DNA from: Tigriopus japonicus | Taxonomy: Eukaryota > Arthropoda > Copepoda > Harpacticoida > Harpacticidae | DNA length: 64,000 nucleotides | Assembly (NCBI GenBank): GCA_010645155.1 | Contig: CM021315.1 | Span: forward strand, 12,265,607-12,329,606 | Direction of reading: 5' to 3' | Part shown: one piece after another, positions 26,039-41,800 of the stretch | How positions within the stretch are numbered: the stretch's first letter is position 1 | Layout of the letters: each line of letters starts with the position of its first letter | The notes under the pieces: model-generated | Seen by the model: the letters and a program-made list of their open reading frames with translations, nothing else | Database searches by the model: none | What the model was told of the DNA's origin: nothing | Translations under genes and position numbers: made by a program

Positions 26039-29000
26039 TCATTGTTAATTTCTCCAATTTCCTCCCGGAGGAAATTCGCCTCAAAAACATTTCAAGATTC
26101 AATCAGAGATGTCAGGGATGCAATGCGCATTTGCACCACCTTCACTCAGAGAGAGAACAGATCTGGAGGAGTTCCCAAGGCACATTCTACTTTACATTCT
26201 CCTGCCAGATATGCAATGAGCCAAGTATGGAGGGAAAATGCACCAGCGAATGTGAATTAATCAGGAATGTCGAGGGACATCTCTCTTTGATTCCTAACAG
26301 AGGAAAGAAGGAAGAAGGGATGACTCGATTTTACAATCTCGGGACTTTCAATCAGACCGACGTGATTCTTCTCTCTTAGATTGTTAAATCTCCCCAATTG
26401 CCCGAGTTTATTAAGCTCGGATTGTGGGCCAATGGGCCAATTGCTCTAGAAAATTGAACGCAAAGATTTTATGGCCTTTTTCCTCCGTACCTACCTGTCA
26501 ATCTCTCATCTCTCTGCAAGTCAAGCCAATTTGGCTTTTGTCACCTGCATGTGTGGAGTCTTCTATCACTCTGAGAGCTCATTTCTCCATCAAAATCCGT
26601 CAAACTGTAAGACGCGAACGGCCGTGGAATGATGATCAAAGTGGCTGTTAGCTATTCTTCAAATTCCTTTTGATCAGTTAAGACGGACAAACAATAAGTC
26701 ATGACAGAAATTCCTTCCATGTGTTGTTGCCTTCAGTACCCACGTACATACGTCCGTACGTACGGAGTTGATGTGCTCCTCTGCCAACCCCCTCATTCCA
26801 CCCACACAAATACACATTCACCACCAAGAATTGGATAGCACATGCCAGCAAGTACCTTCTCCTTCTTCTTCTTTTTCTTTTTCTTCTCCCCTACCTCTTC
26901 CTACTACAAAGAGCACAGGGTGGGCTGATTGAATCACGACTTTCGAGTCCGTAATGGAAAAAAGAGCCGAACAGGTGATCGGCAGGCGTTCCATTTGAAG
27001 TCTTGCTACGATCTAGGAATACCTTAGACTAGTCGTCAATTGCGAATAATGGATAATGTCCGTCAAGGTAGGTTGACAATTGAAGTGCATTTCATTTTCA
27101 CCGAAACAATGTGCAGAGCAAAACGAAATGACAACCACTTGGACTTTAAGATTTTGGGGATTACGTCCAGTCATCTTGGTCATGTTTGGCAATGTCTGAC
27201 CAGGATTTGAAACTACAAAACTTTTTCTCCATTCTGCTTTGACTTTTACGAACTAGATTTGCAAAGCTCGGATTATGTCTTCAAAAAGAGTAGCGTGATG
27301 TCTTGCAATTTAAGGAGTCGAAACAAAGGGCCACCCTGTACACCAAGTACGAAGTGCAAGCAAATACTTGGCCCTTACTCAAACTTCACGAGGTTGGGCC
27401 CCTTCATAACAATGCTTGGTAGTACTCAACTCAGAAAGGAATTTTAATACACCCGCCACATGGCCGAATGATTGTACTCAGAGGCAACGAGAAACACGCA
27501 TTCACACAACGAGACATAATAGGATGATCGCCATGGCCTGGCACAAAATACGTAGACTCCACCGAAAACACACATGGTCTGGAATTATTTTCAGATTTCG
27601 GGGTTTGACATTGGAATGGAACGACCATTCCAGAAACCGTCAACATTTTCTGAGCCACGGGAAAAAAGCAAACGAGTGAATGTACAGTAGAAACGATGAG
27701 GGTTTTGTGTTCCAAGATGTCGTCAACTACCTTCTCTTTTCGATGTTTGCTTGGCGGGTAAGAAATTCGGCTGGAGTTGCTGACTCGACTTCTCCAGTAT
27801 TTATCTTTTACAATGGGGGTCCATTGTTCATTATGCTTTCTCATATCTGGCCGAGAAAGAAATGTGCCAACTCAGTTCTCACGTCTCAACAAGACCCGCT
27901 TTGAAATCGAACGAAAAGGCCACCAAAATTGAAAAGAAATACTGGCCTTGCTTCACCGTCCAGTTGAGTTCGATTCAATAAACTCCCTTGACTTTTTCCC
28001 CACATAAAAAGACCGCCCAACTGTCGTCACCACTTGAAATTTTGAACGCTTCAACGCAATTGTGAGAGGAAAATGAAAAATAGGCCAAAGATGTCGGAGC
28101 TGATGAGACCCCAAGGGAGCCAAATGGAACCAAGAATAGGGGGATTGTGCCACAGAGGGGGTCTTCTCTCAGTCTTTACTTTGAGTTCTAACCTCCATGG
28201 ATATGAACTTGTGAGTTGTTTAGTGCACTGCGCGTGTACACATACCCTTTTTGTGTGTGACAAGAACAAACGAAAGAGGAGAACGCAGATTTGGGACAGA
28301 TTATGGAACCTATTAGCCATGGTTTATGTCCTCAAACAATGTGGAGCCACGGCGGAGAGAAGAGCAAGTAGGGAACTCACGAGGCCAGGGGTTCGTTTCA
28401 GGCACCCTGGATCCATGTGTTCCCTCTGGTTTGCTTAACTCATACACATGCACCAAGCACGCGGTAAAAGACAAAGCCGTCGTTGGTGAATGACGGCAAA
28501 CATGCGAAATATCAATTGCACCCAACGACTCCGAGACAGTAAGAGACACAAATATTTGATCGGAGATGAATTTGGGGTGTGTACAAAGACAAGGAGATTA
28601 ATCGACCTAGTGTTTCCAGACTTCTTGGCCTTCGAAGGGGGATTCATGTGGCATGTAGGTAAGGTATCGCAGGGGTTCGGAATAAAACCCTGATGGAATA
28701 ACGCCATGCAATTTTCGGAAGGGCGTTGTTTCATTAGGATACTCGAAAGAGAGCCAAAGAACCTTAGTACGTACTACTTCGAGGACGAGCGAGGACGAAG
28801 TGTGTTGTTTGGGAGCTTGCAATTTCATTCCAGCTAAAGCTTTTATGACTCTGATACCTTTCGTCAATTTGGTGGGAGCCGTACTGGAATTCTCGCCAAG
28901 CGAATGACGAGTACCCCAATGAACTCCTGGAAAACAACGGCTGCAATTTGACGAAGATATGGATCAAAGTGCTATCAAAGAGGGGCGTTTCGTATGATTT

Positions 29001-32000
29001 CTGCCCCCTCTTTCACCTGATTTAATGGGAGCCTTTGTGTCCCCATATCATTGCTCGTTCGTCCATCGGTCCATTGGCGTTCACCTGAGTCAATGATAAT
29101 GTCACGAATGTGAAACGCAAGACGTTTTATTGCAGATGAAAGAATTTGCCGTTTGATCTCAGCATAATCGAGGGCAATCCTTCCATCTTGCTCCCTGCCC
29201 AACTACCAACTATCAAGAGCCACCTTCAAAGGGCTTCAATCAAATGATTATTTTCCAATTGATATGTTTTTGCTTGACAAGCAGCAAAAACGTGTCGTCA
29301 ATCAAAACGCGATTGCTTTGACTCATAAGAACACTCTCTTCAATCGCATCGGGGAAGTTCCTGGCCAAACTCATTACACCGGAATTTTCTTTGTGAGACT
29401 TAGCGTTGTTCATACATTAAGTGAGTCAGGACTTATCACGGAAGTTACCGTCGGCATTATTTTTTGAAGTCTCTCATGCTCTGCACGGTACCACGTGGGC
29501 ACAGGATACAGTATTTTATGTCTACGGATTGAGGGGAGAGAAGGGACAGACAGGAGTGACTGAGAAACAGTGGAAAATGTTTGTCGACACGTGATCCGCG
29601 AAGGAACTTTAGCGAGTAGCGGATGAAGGAGAAGAAGGGTTGCCCTTCTCGTTTGATAATGAAAAGCACTGGAACTAGCTTAATGAGGTAATTTTAGAAC
29701 TTCGAGAATCATGATCATGGCTGGACGGACGCCGTGCCGTAGCAACCACTATTACAGCTCCAAAACGGATACAGTATTCCAAAAGTTCTTTCCCCGACAT
29801 TATATGCCTCGTATCCGTGCAGTATAATCGGACATTGTTCAAACTTGGGCGTCGTTGGGACTTGGTGAAGGATTTTACGACACTTCACAAGTCAGACAAA
29901 ACCTCTCGACTAATACCGATAAACCCTCTTTCGGTCAAATTGATTTTCGTTTCCCAGTCTAGTTCAATTTGACTGAAAATCTCCTGAGATCTAGAGATTA
30001 AGACTTGAATTGTCTGGTCTGTCCGTGATGAGATGCGGCTGTTTTGCACCTTGCATGTTGCGAAAGGTGGAAAAGTGAGAATTTAATGCCGACATGTAGA
30101 GATAGGCACGAGATATTGAGTCTGAGATCAGACGAAAAACGAATACGACTTTTAAACCCACGCCATCCAACATCCCACGATTATTGCTGGCCTCATCCTC
30201 CGTCAAAGAACACACACACCTTTACTTATTGTACTGAACCCCCCCAAGCACCAGATGGGTCGAGATTTCAAATACTTTTGTCCAAATTGAAGAAATCGGA
30301 CTGTTTCCAAAGAGGGTTTTCACGGATTTAGAAATAATTTATTCAAGTTGCTCGAAAATAAGAATTAGTGCCTGTTTGGCCAAAGTGGCCACATAATGAG
30401 GTAATTTTCTCATGGAGGTCTGGATTTTTTTCCCTTCTCCAAGCTCTACGTTTCCTCATTTTCTTGAGCCCATTTTGCATGCCTAGTCATCATCATCTTT
30501 GCCGTCGTCAGAGTGTGTACCTTTGCTTCTTTGTGGTAATCTCCCCTCAGTTTCCTTACATTAGTACATTAAATGGGTGGAGTCGACGCCCATCGAATCC
30601 TCTGTTACGAAGCCGAAAAAGACGAAGATCCACACACAGATGGCTCTTAAATGTCGGATAATTCGCCCATCACACATGTCCCACCTTTATGCCAGATTCC
30701 TCAGAAATTTACGAGTTAGTTTCCCGGACTCTCAGTAATATCTTCAGATTGGCCGAGGCTTTTAGTTTTGACCCATCGTCCCATGAATTCTGGGGTTTTG
30801 GCCGTCAAGCCAAGGGAAAATTGTTGTTAAAGTGTTGCCATAAAGCAAGCTGATAGTAAGTGCCTTAAAATTGAGCGTCGAAGTGGGAGCCACAAACACT
30901 TCTTTGCCCTATCTCTTGATCTCGTGACACTTTAAGAGTTTAGAGGTTCCGGGCAACTTTGAGAGCCTTACATTTGAGCACCGAGTTTGACACGCCTGCA
31001 CCAAGACGAACCCTTTCATTTTTGAAATAATAATCAAATCAGCTCGAATCCGGATTTGAATCGAGTCTGTGCTCTCATGAAGCGTGAATACACTTTTCAA
31101 ACCACGAGGGAAAAAAGTTGGTTCGAGAAAGTTCCTCAAAGCGCCGCTTGGTGGTCTGCAATGGCTTTGGCGGTAACTTCAAATTCCTTTTGGGGCTTTA
31201 TGTGCGACTTCATTTTGGGGACCGACTGTTACCTATTACTCTGTCACTCATTCACTCACTCATTTAGTCATTCTTCTTCTTCCTTCCATGGGGAGAAGAT
31301 GAAGTCAATTTTAAAGCCTTTTGGAGTGTGAGGATGAAATAATGGCAGTACGTGTCACTTGAATGGGTTGAGCGAAGCATCATTGCTGCTCGCCAAGATC
31401 TTTGATTTAGTTCATGACTTGGGCTCATGACCGACCCAGACTGAAGCCAAAGACTGGCTTAGCGAACGTGTGTGTGCATAGCATATGTATACATGTAGGT
31501 AAGAAAGACACTTCATGATTCATAGGGTTCTTGGAATTTATGAACGTTCTCCCAAAGGGTCAGTCACGTTAGGAACTCTTCTCTGCCTGCTCGTCTCTTC
31601 CGACTTTTGAGCTTGAAAGGATGAATAAAAGTCTCAAAGTGGCACACCATAAAGTAGTCAATTTTCTCATGGCAGTGACATTTATGATATTTCAAGTCCA
31701 ATGGGGTGGGTAGGGTTGAATACGAAGAAGGGGTTCTTCTCAACTCCATTGCGTTCCGTGTCTTGGCAGAACAAAATTGGCGACTGGAGAAGCAATTACC
31801 GCACCCTGCACAGCTGGAAAAACTCAACAAGAACGGACAGAAATGATGAAGGCAATGATCCTTCTTCGACGAAATAGGGAGGAAACATCCAAATTTCTCC
31901 TCCCATTTATGAAACCAGTTTCCGTGTCGATCGTATTGCTACACACGCCTTGGCTTGTTCCATTAACTGAGATTGAGTCCGGCGTGTTTGGCGATCTTTC

Positions 32001-35000
32001 TTGCCATTTTTTGCTTCCTTGTTCCGTTCATTCTTGCGAACCCGTTTTTTACCTACTGCTAAATAGGGTAACCATCCAATAGAGTTGGCGGTGGGTCAAA
32101 TCCATCATCGACGAACAAACCAGGCCAGAGTTTTGAAGAATGACCCATTAGCACGGAAGCCAGCATTCTAAGTGCTATGCAATGTGGAAAGTTTCGCCAT
32201 CCACTTTGGTGCTCTGACAGATAATGTGGAGCTGCAAAAGAAGTCCAGTTCGAATGGTGCCAAACTCCTCCGGAGGCATGCAAAAGAGTGCTGCTACAAA
32301 TTGAGAACTGGTTTAACGTCAAGGAAATTCATCGCTAGCTCAGATCTCTTTTTGTGGTGGGACCGCGTTTCTTCCATTCTTTGTCTTCTTCGGGTGTGCA
32401 AAACGACCTGAAGTGGGTCTTCTTGTTATGTCAATAGCATCGGAGAAAGTTAACATCACAGGGAACGAACTTGTTGACCATCATTTTTGGGCTTGGGCAT
32501 TCAAAACATGCTGAATGCACCTCCTCCTTCTCCTTCTCCTCCTCTTCCTGCACCAACCATCCTGGGCTTGAATCCATTCTACATCGAAGCCAGAGGTTTG
32601 GATTCATTAGAGGAAAATCGCAACCAACGCCAAGATGAGGGGAAGGCGAGGTGAAGTTATTGAACCCTTTCAAACCAGAAGGAGAGCCTCCAGAGGTATT
32701 CAGTTCGTAAGGCGGCTTCGTAAACCATTGAGGAGCAAGCAACCAAGCCACAAAGCCAGTCTCCAACTGGACAACAATTCAGCCCAGACAAGTTCTTTGG
32801 TACATCATGGAGAAGAAGAAGGAAGGAGGAAGAAGAAGAAGAAGAAACAAGAAGAATAGTAGGTTGCTGCTCAAACCAGTCGTCGAGCCCAATAAGGTTG
32901 CACTGGATGGACGATACGGGAGATGATTTGGGCAACGATTCGTTGGTTCGAGGAAGAAAGGTTGAACACCTCAAACGGTGAAGAAGATGAAGGTTGAACA
33001 GCATCATTATCACCTGACATGATCATCCAGCCCATTTTCCACGGATCTACCGACTCAAAAAACGTAGACAGACACCAAGCCTCCCAAATTTGATGGCGGA
33101 AAAGCCAATTTATTGCATGAACGAAAAAGCATTTTTCCTATGAGTATTGTACTTGCTGCATTCTACGATCGGAGAATCGAGAAAGAACTGGTGGATTTGG
33201 CTTTTCGAGTCGAAATGGAATGTTTCGGTCAGATTTGCCATCTCACTACATCATTAAACCCTGGCTATTTTCTACTTTGCAAGGTGCCTTCCGGCTGTTG
33301 GGATAATTTCAAACCTCAAGGTGTGAAGCAGTTATGCTGAAATTTTGGAGTGTAATCCAAGCTCCTCGGTTGGTGTTGTTGTTCTTCCTCTACCATTTGT
33401 AGTCCCACTATGGTCGTCGTCTTCTACTACTAGCACTTCCAGTAATGGTAGTAGTAGTTCAAGCCACCGTTCGTTGTTCTACTAGAATCTGAACCCAAGA
33501 ACATAACTTGCCTGCTCACCACTTGGTTGCTTAACTATGTCCAGTTCAGCTGATAGTTCCGCATGGAAACCTGAATTTATGTCTCTTCGTGAATGGATTG
33601 TCAATCGGCATCCTTTCCCATATATCTACAACTACAAAACTACAGCTTTTTGTTGTTTCAAGCGGTTACGAACACATTCAGAAACGACTTGGATGTCTCC
33701 AAATCCTTCAGGAAGGCTTTGTTTACTCTGTCAATTGAGTTTTTGAGGGGGAATTGAACCAGCCACACTGGGCCTCTCTCTATTCCGTCAGTCCCAGGTT
33801 CCAATTTTATATTCTTTTTTAAAGAGGCTGAATAGCTCCGGTGGGGTTGGATTTGTTCATGGTATTAGCTTTCAATGAAGTTGCTCTCGATTTCGGTGCT
33901 ATTACATACGTTTGAAGGTAACCCTTGTCGTCGTACGCATATCCGAGTTCAGAAAAAGTGTAAACAAGCTCTGAGGTTGAATGCCAACTCGATCTGTGAG
34001 CGAGAAAAGTGTAGTACAGGCTTGCATCCCTTCCCCTATTCACACACGACTGTGAGGAGTGACCCAAATTGAGTGAGTTTTTAGGCCATTGTTAACTGAA
34101 TATGCAAAGAATGCTCAAATGTCCGGGCATGAAAGAAAAATGGCATTGCCCATGCGCCTAAGACACATTGGATAATGACATCCGCGTCCTCTTGGTTCAG
34201 GGTGCGTGTGATGGCGGGATTTAACACATTCTAATGGGTGTTTTGCCCAATGAAAGAACATAACCAGAGCAAAACACATGCAAAAAGCCCTCCTCAACTC
34301 ACGAGTGAGTGTGTTGATCATGCCTGGAAGGGCGCATTCCAAGTGATTATCTTGTGATTCATGTGCCGTAGGTAGGTACCCAGTTATGGAGGCCGGTTTT
34401 GCACAAACGGGGTATCTAGTAGATAAAATGGGTGGTCCACTAGTAATCTCTTTTCCCAGAAATAATAACAGGAGCAGTGGCAATGGCAAGTAAGTGGCTG
34501 TGGTGAAGGCTTTTCTTCTTGAAGGTGCTCAAGCGTAGAATCTAGCCCAACATTACGATCATCTCCAGGAGCGAGTGAAAAAAACGAGGACAAAAAGGCT
34601 CTTTCGCCTCATCAACCATCGGCTACTTGTAAAAGAGATTTGTTGGCATCAGCGGTTCGTTCGATGATGTCTTTCGCTGGATCTAGATTTATTGGATGTG
34701 CTTCATCATACCATGAGAGAGAGAGAGGAAATCAGCCCAAGTTCGACCATAAGCTAATCTATAAAAAAAAGAAGTCTGTGAACGCCGATAGGATCCCCAA
34801 GAACATTATAGATGGACAAAGTCTGGCCAAGTGAAAGAATTAGTGGCTGGCTCGAGGGCTTTTATCAATGGCTAATGACGCTCATTTAAGGCATGTTTTC
34901 GCTTGGTATCCTCTCATTGATCATTACCGCTCCATGCTCTTCACAATGCATGTTCATCCCGCGGCATTGCCATACATAACTACAAATGTGTGCGAGCCTA

Positions 35001-38000
35001 TGAGTCCGTTTGTGGATTGTGCGACTCGTGGCTCAAAGCGAAAAAAGAGTCGAATTCGCTACAATGAAATCATTAAAAGAGATAAGTGCTCTCCAAATGG
35101 TTCTATCCAGCGGCTAAACCACTATTGCCACCATTGGAAGGTACTAATGAAAAAAATGGCTTCTTGACTTCTGCAGATTTCGTGCTAAAGACTATTGTCA
35201 GGAAAATCAATTAGGCCAGGCCTAATTACGTCTGCCTTGAGATCTGGGATTATTGAACGAGTGTGTGTGCGTGCGTGTGAGTGAGAGAGTGAGGGTGAAA
35301 TGGGGAAGTCTTAATGGGGATTGAAAAATCAATTTCCCTTCTCAACTCCTCGAGATGAAACATCACCACCACCACCACCATCATCATCATCACGAGCGTC
35401 ACTAGGATGGGTGCTTAACAATTGAGGCGACAAGACGAACTTGAGTTGCATCGGGGTCGTTGGTTAGTGGGTTGGTTCTGGTTCTGCCAACTTCTCCACC
35501 AGCCAAGCCCGAGATCGAATGATGCCTTTGGCTAGAATCCATTTGGGGAATCTATTTGGAAAATGGAGAGAAAATTCCAGGCATTATCAATCAACTCCTC
35601 CTGTTCAAGAAGGGACGATGGAGCCGAGATGGAGCTAAGATGGGCCATTGATCGAGATATTCAAGGATTCAGTCTCAACACAACTCTCACAACGCAGCAC
35701 TTCTTCCACTTGGGCCCGTTCCATCAAGAAAAGTGCTAGCTCGAAGGTGCTTGAGATGTCATGGCCAGATTAAGTTCTAAAAAGAGGTAAGACTTACAGT
35801 AGAGATATAAATGCGTGTGCACTTTGGGTTCGGATCCAAGTCATGGGAAACTCTATTTTTTCCTCCAGTTTTCGTGTGTGTGTAGGCATGCAACTATGCA
35901 TCGTGTACTTTTTTTAGGTGTCATCCCAATGAGGGATCGGAGCACCAAGGTCTGCGACTATTCTTGTTTGCTCGACTCTCGAGTCGCGAATCTCAGGTTG
36001 AAGCTCACGATGATCTGATGGGATCCGAGTATGATTATGGCCCCATTTGACAGTCTCCTTGGCGTGCTGGCTTAGTTGCTTGGATGGTTACTCGAAGAGC
36101 AGCTCAAGCCGACCACTATCTTTATGAAGAGGGTCTTCAGAGGTCAAACCGACACATTTAACCTTTGCTTCGGCACGACACAATCATCATCATCATCATC
36201 ATCCAGCCCTTTCCCTCTGTCCCACCTGAGACCAATCCAAGTTCACGAAACCACACTTAAGTGGTGTCGAACAAATTTATATTAACCCTCGAAATCCTCT
36301 TTAAGGATGTTTCTCCATCTGTTATGGGATTGAAATCGTTGGATCCCTTCGATTCCATTCCTAGTCGCCATGCCTTTGTGTCCTCACCAATGATGGCCAT
36401 CTCAAGATATTCCTGCCTCCATTCATACCACCATCACTTTTGATGGAGGAGAATGTTCAATCAAGAATGTCGGCCCAAACGGCTAACCACTAAAGGTTCA
36501 GCAGCGTATGTTCCTACTTGTACGGACCCATATAAACTTATGAAAATGTGAACCATGTGATATTTGAATTTCGAACCTCCCTCCCGATGCTCGTTTCTGG
36601 CGTCTCTATGGCCCCAGAATACCAGGACTATGATGACGAAGAAGTAATAGAACGAGTAGTAAACAAATTCATAGAAGTTGGTGTGATTTAATCTGATGCA
36701 CAGTTCGAATGAGTCTCAATTCCCTGAAAAACCTCAAGCGGCCATTTTCAAGAACAATGACAGGATTGGGTCGTCTCGATGTATTCGCGCCAGTCGACTT
36801 TTTTCGGTTTCCATCTCCCTGAGTGTACCTCCTTGCTCGACTACAGTATATTCATGTGCAGGTTTTTGCACGGCGTTTGAAGTGCAATGGCCATACTTTT
36901 TGAGATTTTTTTTTCTCTCTAGAGCTTGATTCCTTAAACTCTCACTTTCTCCAAAATGGACAGTTTATCGAACATAGGTCCATACCCCAGGGACAAGGTC
37001 AACTTGTGCAAATTTTCGGGGTGGCAAACCTCAAGAAGACATTCCAAGGTGTGCTTGTTAGCTAGCAGGCATCCTATCTGACTTGACTGACGGACGGACG
37101 GACTAGCTTGCCGGTTTTGACTCTTACCTGAAACGACACAAGAAATACACATGAGATCATGATGGAATCGCCTGAGGCCAGATACTCAACACTGACCTCA
37201 AGCCAAAGAAATAGAAAACAAGTGTCCCCGTGGGTCGCTACTAGCTACAAATCAGGGGGAAGCGCGACATTGCCACTCAGTACAAGTACTCCCAAGTCTC
37301 CTGCACCTCTGTAATCTGTTGACAATCGCCCTAGGAAATAATTGACACACTCAACGGCACCCGCGTTGAATTTGAAAACGCCAAGTCCCCCCATTCCTCA
37401 CACGGAATGACTCCTGTCAAAAGTAAACAACACCTTCCGTCAGCTGTTGTCTGGGCATAACAAGCCGAATTTAATTTTTTGAGTTGAGTCCCTCTCTGAA
37501 AAGCGCTAACCTGAAGAAGAGGCACATACTAAACGTGGAAGGCCAAGGAATGTAAACATTCTCCACAATCATGCAGCCATTGAAGCATGCCAAGAAAAGA
37601 GCTTGAATTTTCTCCATTCACGAGATCGCTGCGAGTCATCGTGTTTCCACGAAAGGATGCATCTCTCTCTCTCTCTCTCTTTCTTTCTCTCTCTCTCTCG
37701 TTTGGTCGTGCTTGCCCCCCCCCCCCTTCAACCGGATCTCTCTCATTTTTGTAAAGAAGTGTGAGATGGGTATAAACGAATAAATGATGGGTCTGGTTAC
37801 GCTCATGTACCTCTTCAACCCACTAGCATTCCTAACCGTGCCATATTCAAGAAATGGATCTAAATCCAATCCAATCTCAGAGTGCTCTTCTGATTCTTTT
37901 GTGTGCCTTGGGTCGTGTTTCAATATCACTGTCTCACATGGCCACGAGATGGCAATCGCAAAACCCGCTGCTTGTCTTGAGGACAGATCGGGCAGCTTGA

Positions 38001-38741
38001 CACTTCTCCACTCTCATCTGGTAACAAGTTCCAAGTCTGGTGGCGAGTTTAATCAAGATTTAAAAGAATCCTCCTCCTCTTTCCACTCCTCCTGCTGAAG
38101 CTTCCGCCTCTTGCCAGGGACTGAATGATGGCTTCACCCCAGTACTAAACTCGTGGTGGGTACCTTGGTTACTTGGATGGATGGGATGGATGGATGATGC
38201 CTGCTCAGAGTTACAGAAGGCACCATCAAGATGGATTCTTCGGCTCGTAGACTACCAACATTATACATGCATGAACATGTTGAGACACGACCAAATGAGG
38301 CCCTACTACTTCCAAGCAAGTGGGAATCAAGTTGGGACCCCAAGATACCTATCCATTGTTGAGGTATATAGGTATACCTATTTTGAATCATCGTAAATCC
38401 TCCGAATAATGTGTGCTCTTATGAAGACGCCATATTAGGAGAGTACTGTAGATCGAGCCAGGTGCCTCGGCACCCCAAATGCCTCCCCTGAGGACAAAAA
38501 GAAATACTCAATTGACACATGAAAATTAGAGGAAGGCAAGGACAACGACTTAAGACGTCGATGGGATGCCAAAGAGATGGAGATAGAGAAACAGGGGAGG
38601 CAAGGTCCAACATTCGTTCGTTTGTTCGTCCGTCCGTCCAACCACCCGCTAAGCGGAGCAGATTAAAATCTGGATGCAATAAGGTTTGCGCACTTCACAA
38701 ACCTCAAAGGTAGTTGCTGTTGTTGTACTTGTGTCTGGTAC

Positions 38742-38818
<77 letters not shown>

Positions 38819-41800
38819 CTACTTCCACCACCATCACCACTAGCATCCCTGAAGGTGTCCATCTCTGTTGCTGCCCGTTTGGTACCTTCCCATCAAGAAA
38901 GAAACCTGTGGGTCTTCTTCAAGGAATTTTTGAGCTGCTCTGGGACCCCCAAAGGTGAAAAAAGACTTTAATTAACACACAATTGCAAAAGCTGGTTCAT
39001 GGATTTTTTTCACAGCCAAGTGAGATTCCGAGAGAAACCAAACTAAACCATTTCGTTTTCCTCTATTTGAGCCTCTTTTAGGTTTGTCGTCTACCCACAA
39101 AGTTCGAAGACGGTCTTGCCATTTTTCAGGCAGGCCACTTTCGTTCCTCGTTGAACCTTTGAGACGACAAGAATGCGAATCATGAAGGTTTGTCATAGCA
39201 TGCGTCGCCTAAAGAGACCATTCTTTTTTTCCGGGATGATCTCCATGGGTGCGTTACCCACTTTTCTCCTTGGAGTGCATAAATGCCAATTCCTTCCCAA
39301 GAAGGAGGAGGATGTAAAGCGGAATTCTCCGTAGGTCATAGTTATTAATGATGCCCTTATTTTTGGCCTGATGTCACAGAGTCGTAAATAATTCTCACGA
39401 GAAACCCCGTTGCGTTTGAAATGCACCACAACCGGCCCGGATTCGACAACCCCCGATAAATGGGAGCATTGTGAAACCGGATTGCACAAGCAGCCAGCCA
39501 ACGACATGTATATCCATCTCCCTAAAGCATAACTCCCCGGTGGGAAGAAAAAGCTCGGTTGATGTGCTCTTTTTTCTCTCTTATATTCGTCCCGGAATTT
39601 GGGCTCTAATGATTCCGTATTGGCATCTATCCGGATAGATAATGAGTTCCCGGGTGGACAGCCGCGCATTCCGTACATTCTCCATGAATAATGGAGTCTC
39701 ATTTTGGATTTCCCTCCTCTTTGAGTCCTCTTGGGTTTATGAATTCATGTCGAAGTGTCTACCACTCCATAGATCATCACAAAATCTTGCACTCGTTCTA
39801 TGGATTCCCGGGCTATTGCTTCTCGCTACATATCTCTTTCTCTTTCGCTCTCGGGAGAAAATGAACGCTCGCGGCCAAGCAATTTCCAACCCCCATCAAT
39901 CAAACCCCTGGCCAATATAGATTATTCTGATCATCCGATCCCTCATTATCGAAGCGACACCAGCCAGTCACCGAGCCATCCATCCATCCATCCATTGAAC
40001 CCACAGAGGCGCCGAATGAAAACGATCCGGAATGCACATATACCCTACAGTATGCATACACATTCGCATTTGTGTATGCATGGATATTATTGGCCGTCTC
40101 ATTAGTCACCAATCAGGCCGATCTAAAAAGGTGGAAGAAGCCATTGGCCTGATTCCACCCCATGGAGCTATTTCGGATGCATATATTTTGGCATGTGATT
40201 TAGAGTCCCTCGTGACATGTCAAGGGCCCTGACGAGCGTCCTGATTGAAATTTGCACAGGAATTACAAACTTGGCAAGTACCTTGGTTCACCCCGACGAC
40301 CACATCCCGTCGTTTAATCAAGCGTCCGGAATGGCTGAACGAACGAGCTCCTCTTGTACCTTAAAGTGAATTGGTGTGACATGGCACATAAATTTTTCCT
40401 CATCAGCCTCAACAAAACAGAAAGATTGGTCGGATACTTCCCACCTCTGTGAATTGGGGACAAACAATGACAAAGCCGATTTCCTTTTGTGCTCCCCTCG
40501 TGAAATGATTGTTCAAAAACGTTTGAGCTAACGTCAAAGGCATTTATGAATGTGCCTGACTGACATTGAGTTATTTCCAGCGCAATTCAAACTGATTTCT
40601 TTCTCGTGTTCCTGCTGATGACACAAGTTGATGAGATTGCGGTTTTGACTAAAAATTTAATTGTTGCCATGTCATCATTTTGGAGTCGGGTTCCAGAGGT
40701 ATTTCTTTTACCAGGGAGGTTATTCGTCCTTGCTGTGGTCTGCTCTTTGAACAATTTGAAACATCCTACATCCCACATCTCTTCTCTCTGGCTGTCTCTT
40801 AGTTTGCTTGCTCGCTCGCTCGCTCTATCTGGTGCTGTCTAAGGGTGCACCCTCGGCCAAAGTTATAGTCATTTCGACTGATTATCTTCCAACTTCTATC
40901 TATGCATCATGATGTGCCCTGCTGAGTTATGTTGCACTCATGTTAGATTCATTTAGATAGAATTTGTCTACGGCTCTAACGAGTCTTGAATCTATGGACG
41001 TACTTGACGAGATGAATATTGAATACCAAGTGCATGGATTGGACTCCAACTCCTCCTGCTGACTTCTTGAAGGGTTTCTAGAGACGTTGCTAAAAGGTTC
41101 GTTAAGTCATTCAAAATTCTTGCCATCTCCATGTGAAGATGTTATTGCGCTGTTCCACTCGAGAAATGTGAAGAGACCTTCCTTACTTGGTAGATACGAA
41201 GAGGAGGGAGGATTGGAGGATCGAGCGAAGAACAGCATTGATCGAAGTGGCGTCTGCGAACACAGGTCTCTCTCTCTCTCTGTCTCTCTTGTCGTGACAA
41301 ATATCTCAAAAGGCTCTTCTCAACGAACGAGGAAAAATAACTTGGCTGAAAGAGCTTCGCGAGATGAAGGAGGCTCTTTGAATTTCATCTAATTACTGGG
41401 AGCACAAAATAATCACAACCTTGAAGCGTCAATGCTTGACGCGCTTGGTTTGGGATGATTTATTCATTGTTTTGGCTTGAAAAATCTCTATCCAGTCTTT
41501 TCGAGAGAGAAAGAGAGAGAGACAGAGAGATTTGTCTTCGCCTTTTTGAGCGAGACAAAAGTTCAAATGTACTCTTGAGTATTCATTCATCTAAATGATA
41601 TTCACGTACTGTACAATACGTGATGCACTGCTGCCAGGAGATGAACTTTGAGATGAATGCCAAAATTGTGCCAATTAGCTATGGCTCTTGAGAATGTTCC
41701 TCAACATGTCCATGTCCAAGTTGGCCAAGAGAAAACCGATGAAGTCAGGATGGAGGGAATCGCATTCCTCTATTTCCAATCATCATCATCATCATCATCC

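Noticed and set aside
33740..33780. tRNA T-loop-like sequence (GGTTCAATTCC on minus)
   Set aside because: The flanking bases cannot form the T stem, and no D arm, anticodon arm or acceptor stem is present.
39193..39702. 169-codon open frame on the minus strand
   Set aside because: No recognisable motif, and similar-length chance frames occur in this stop-poor intronic sequence.
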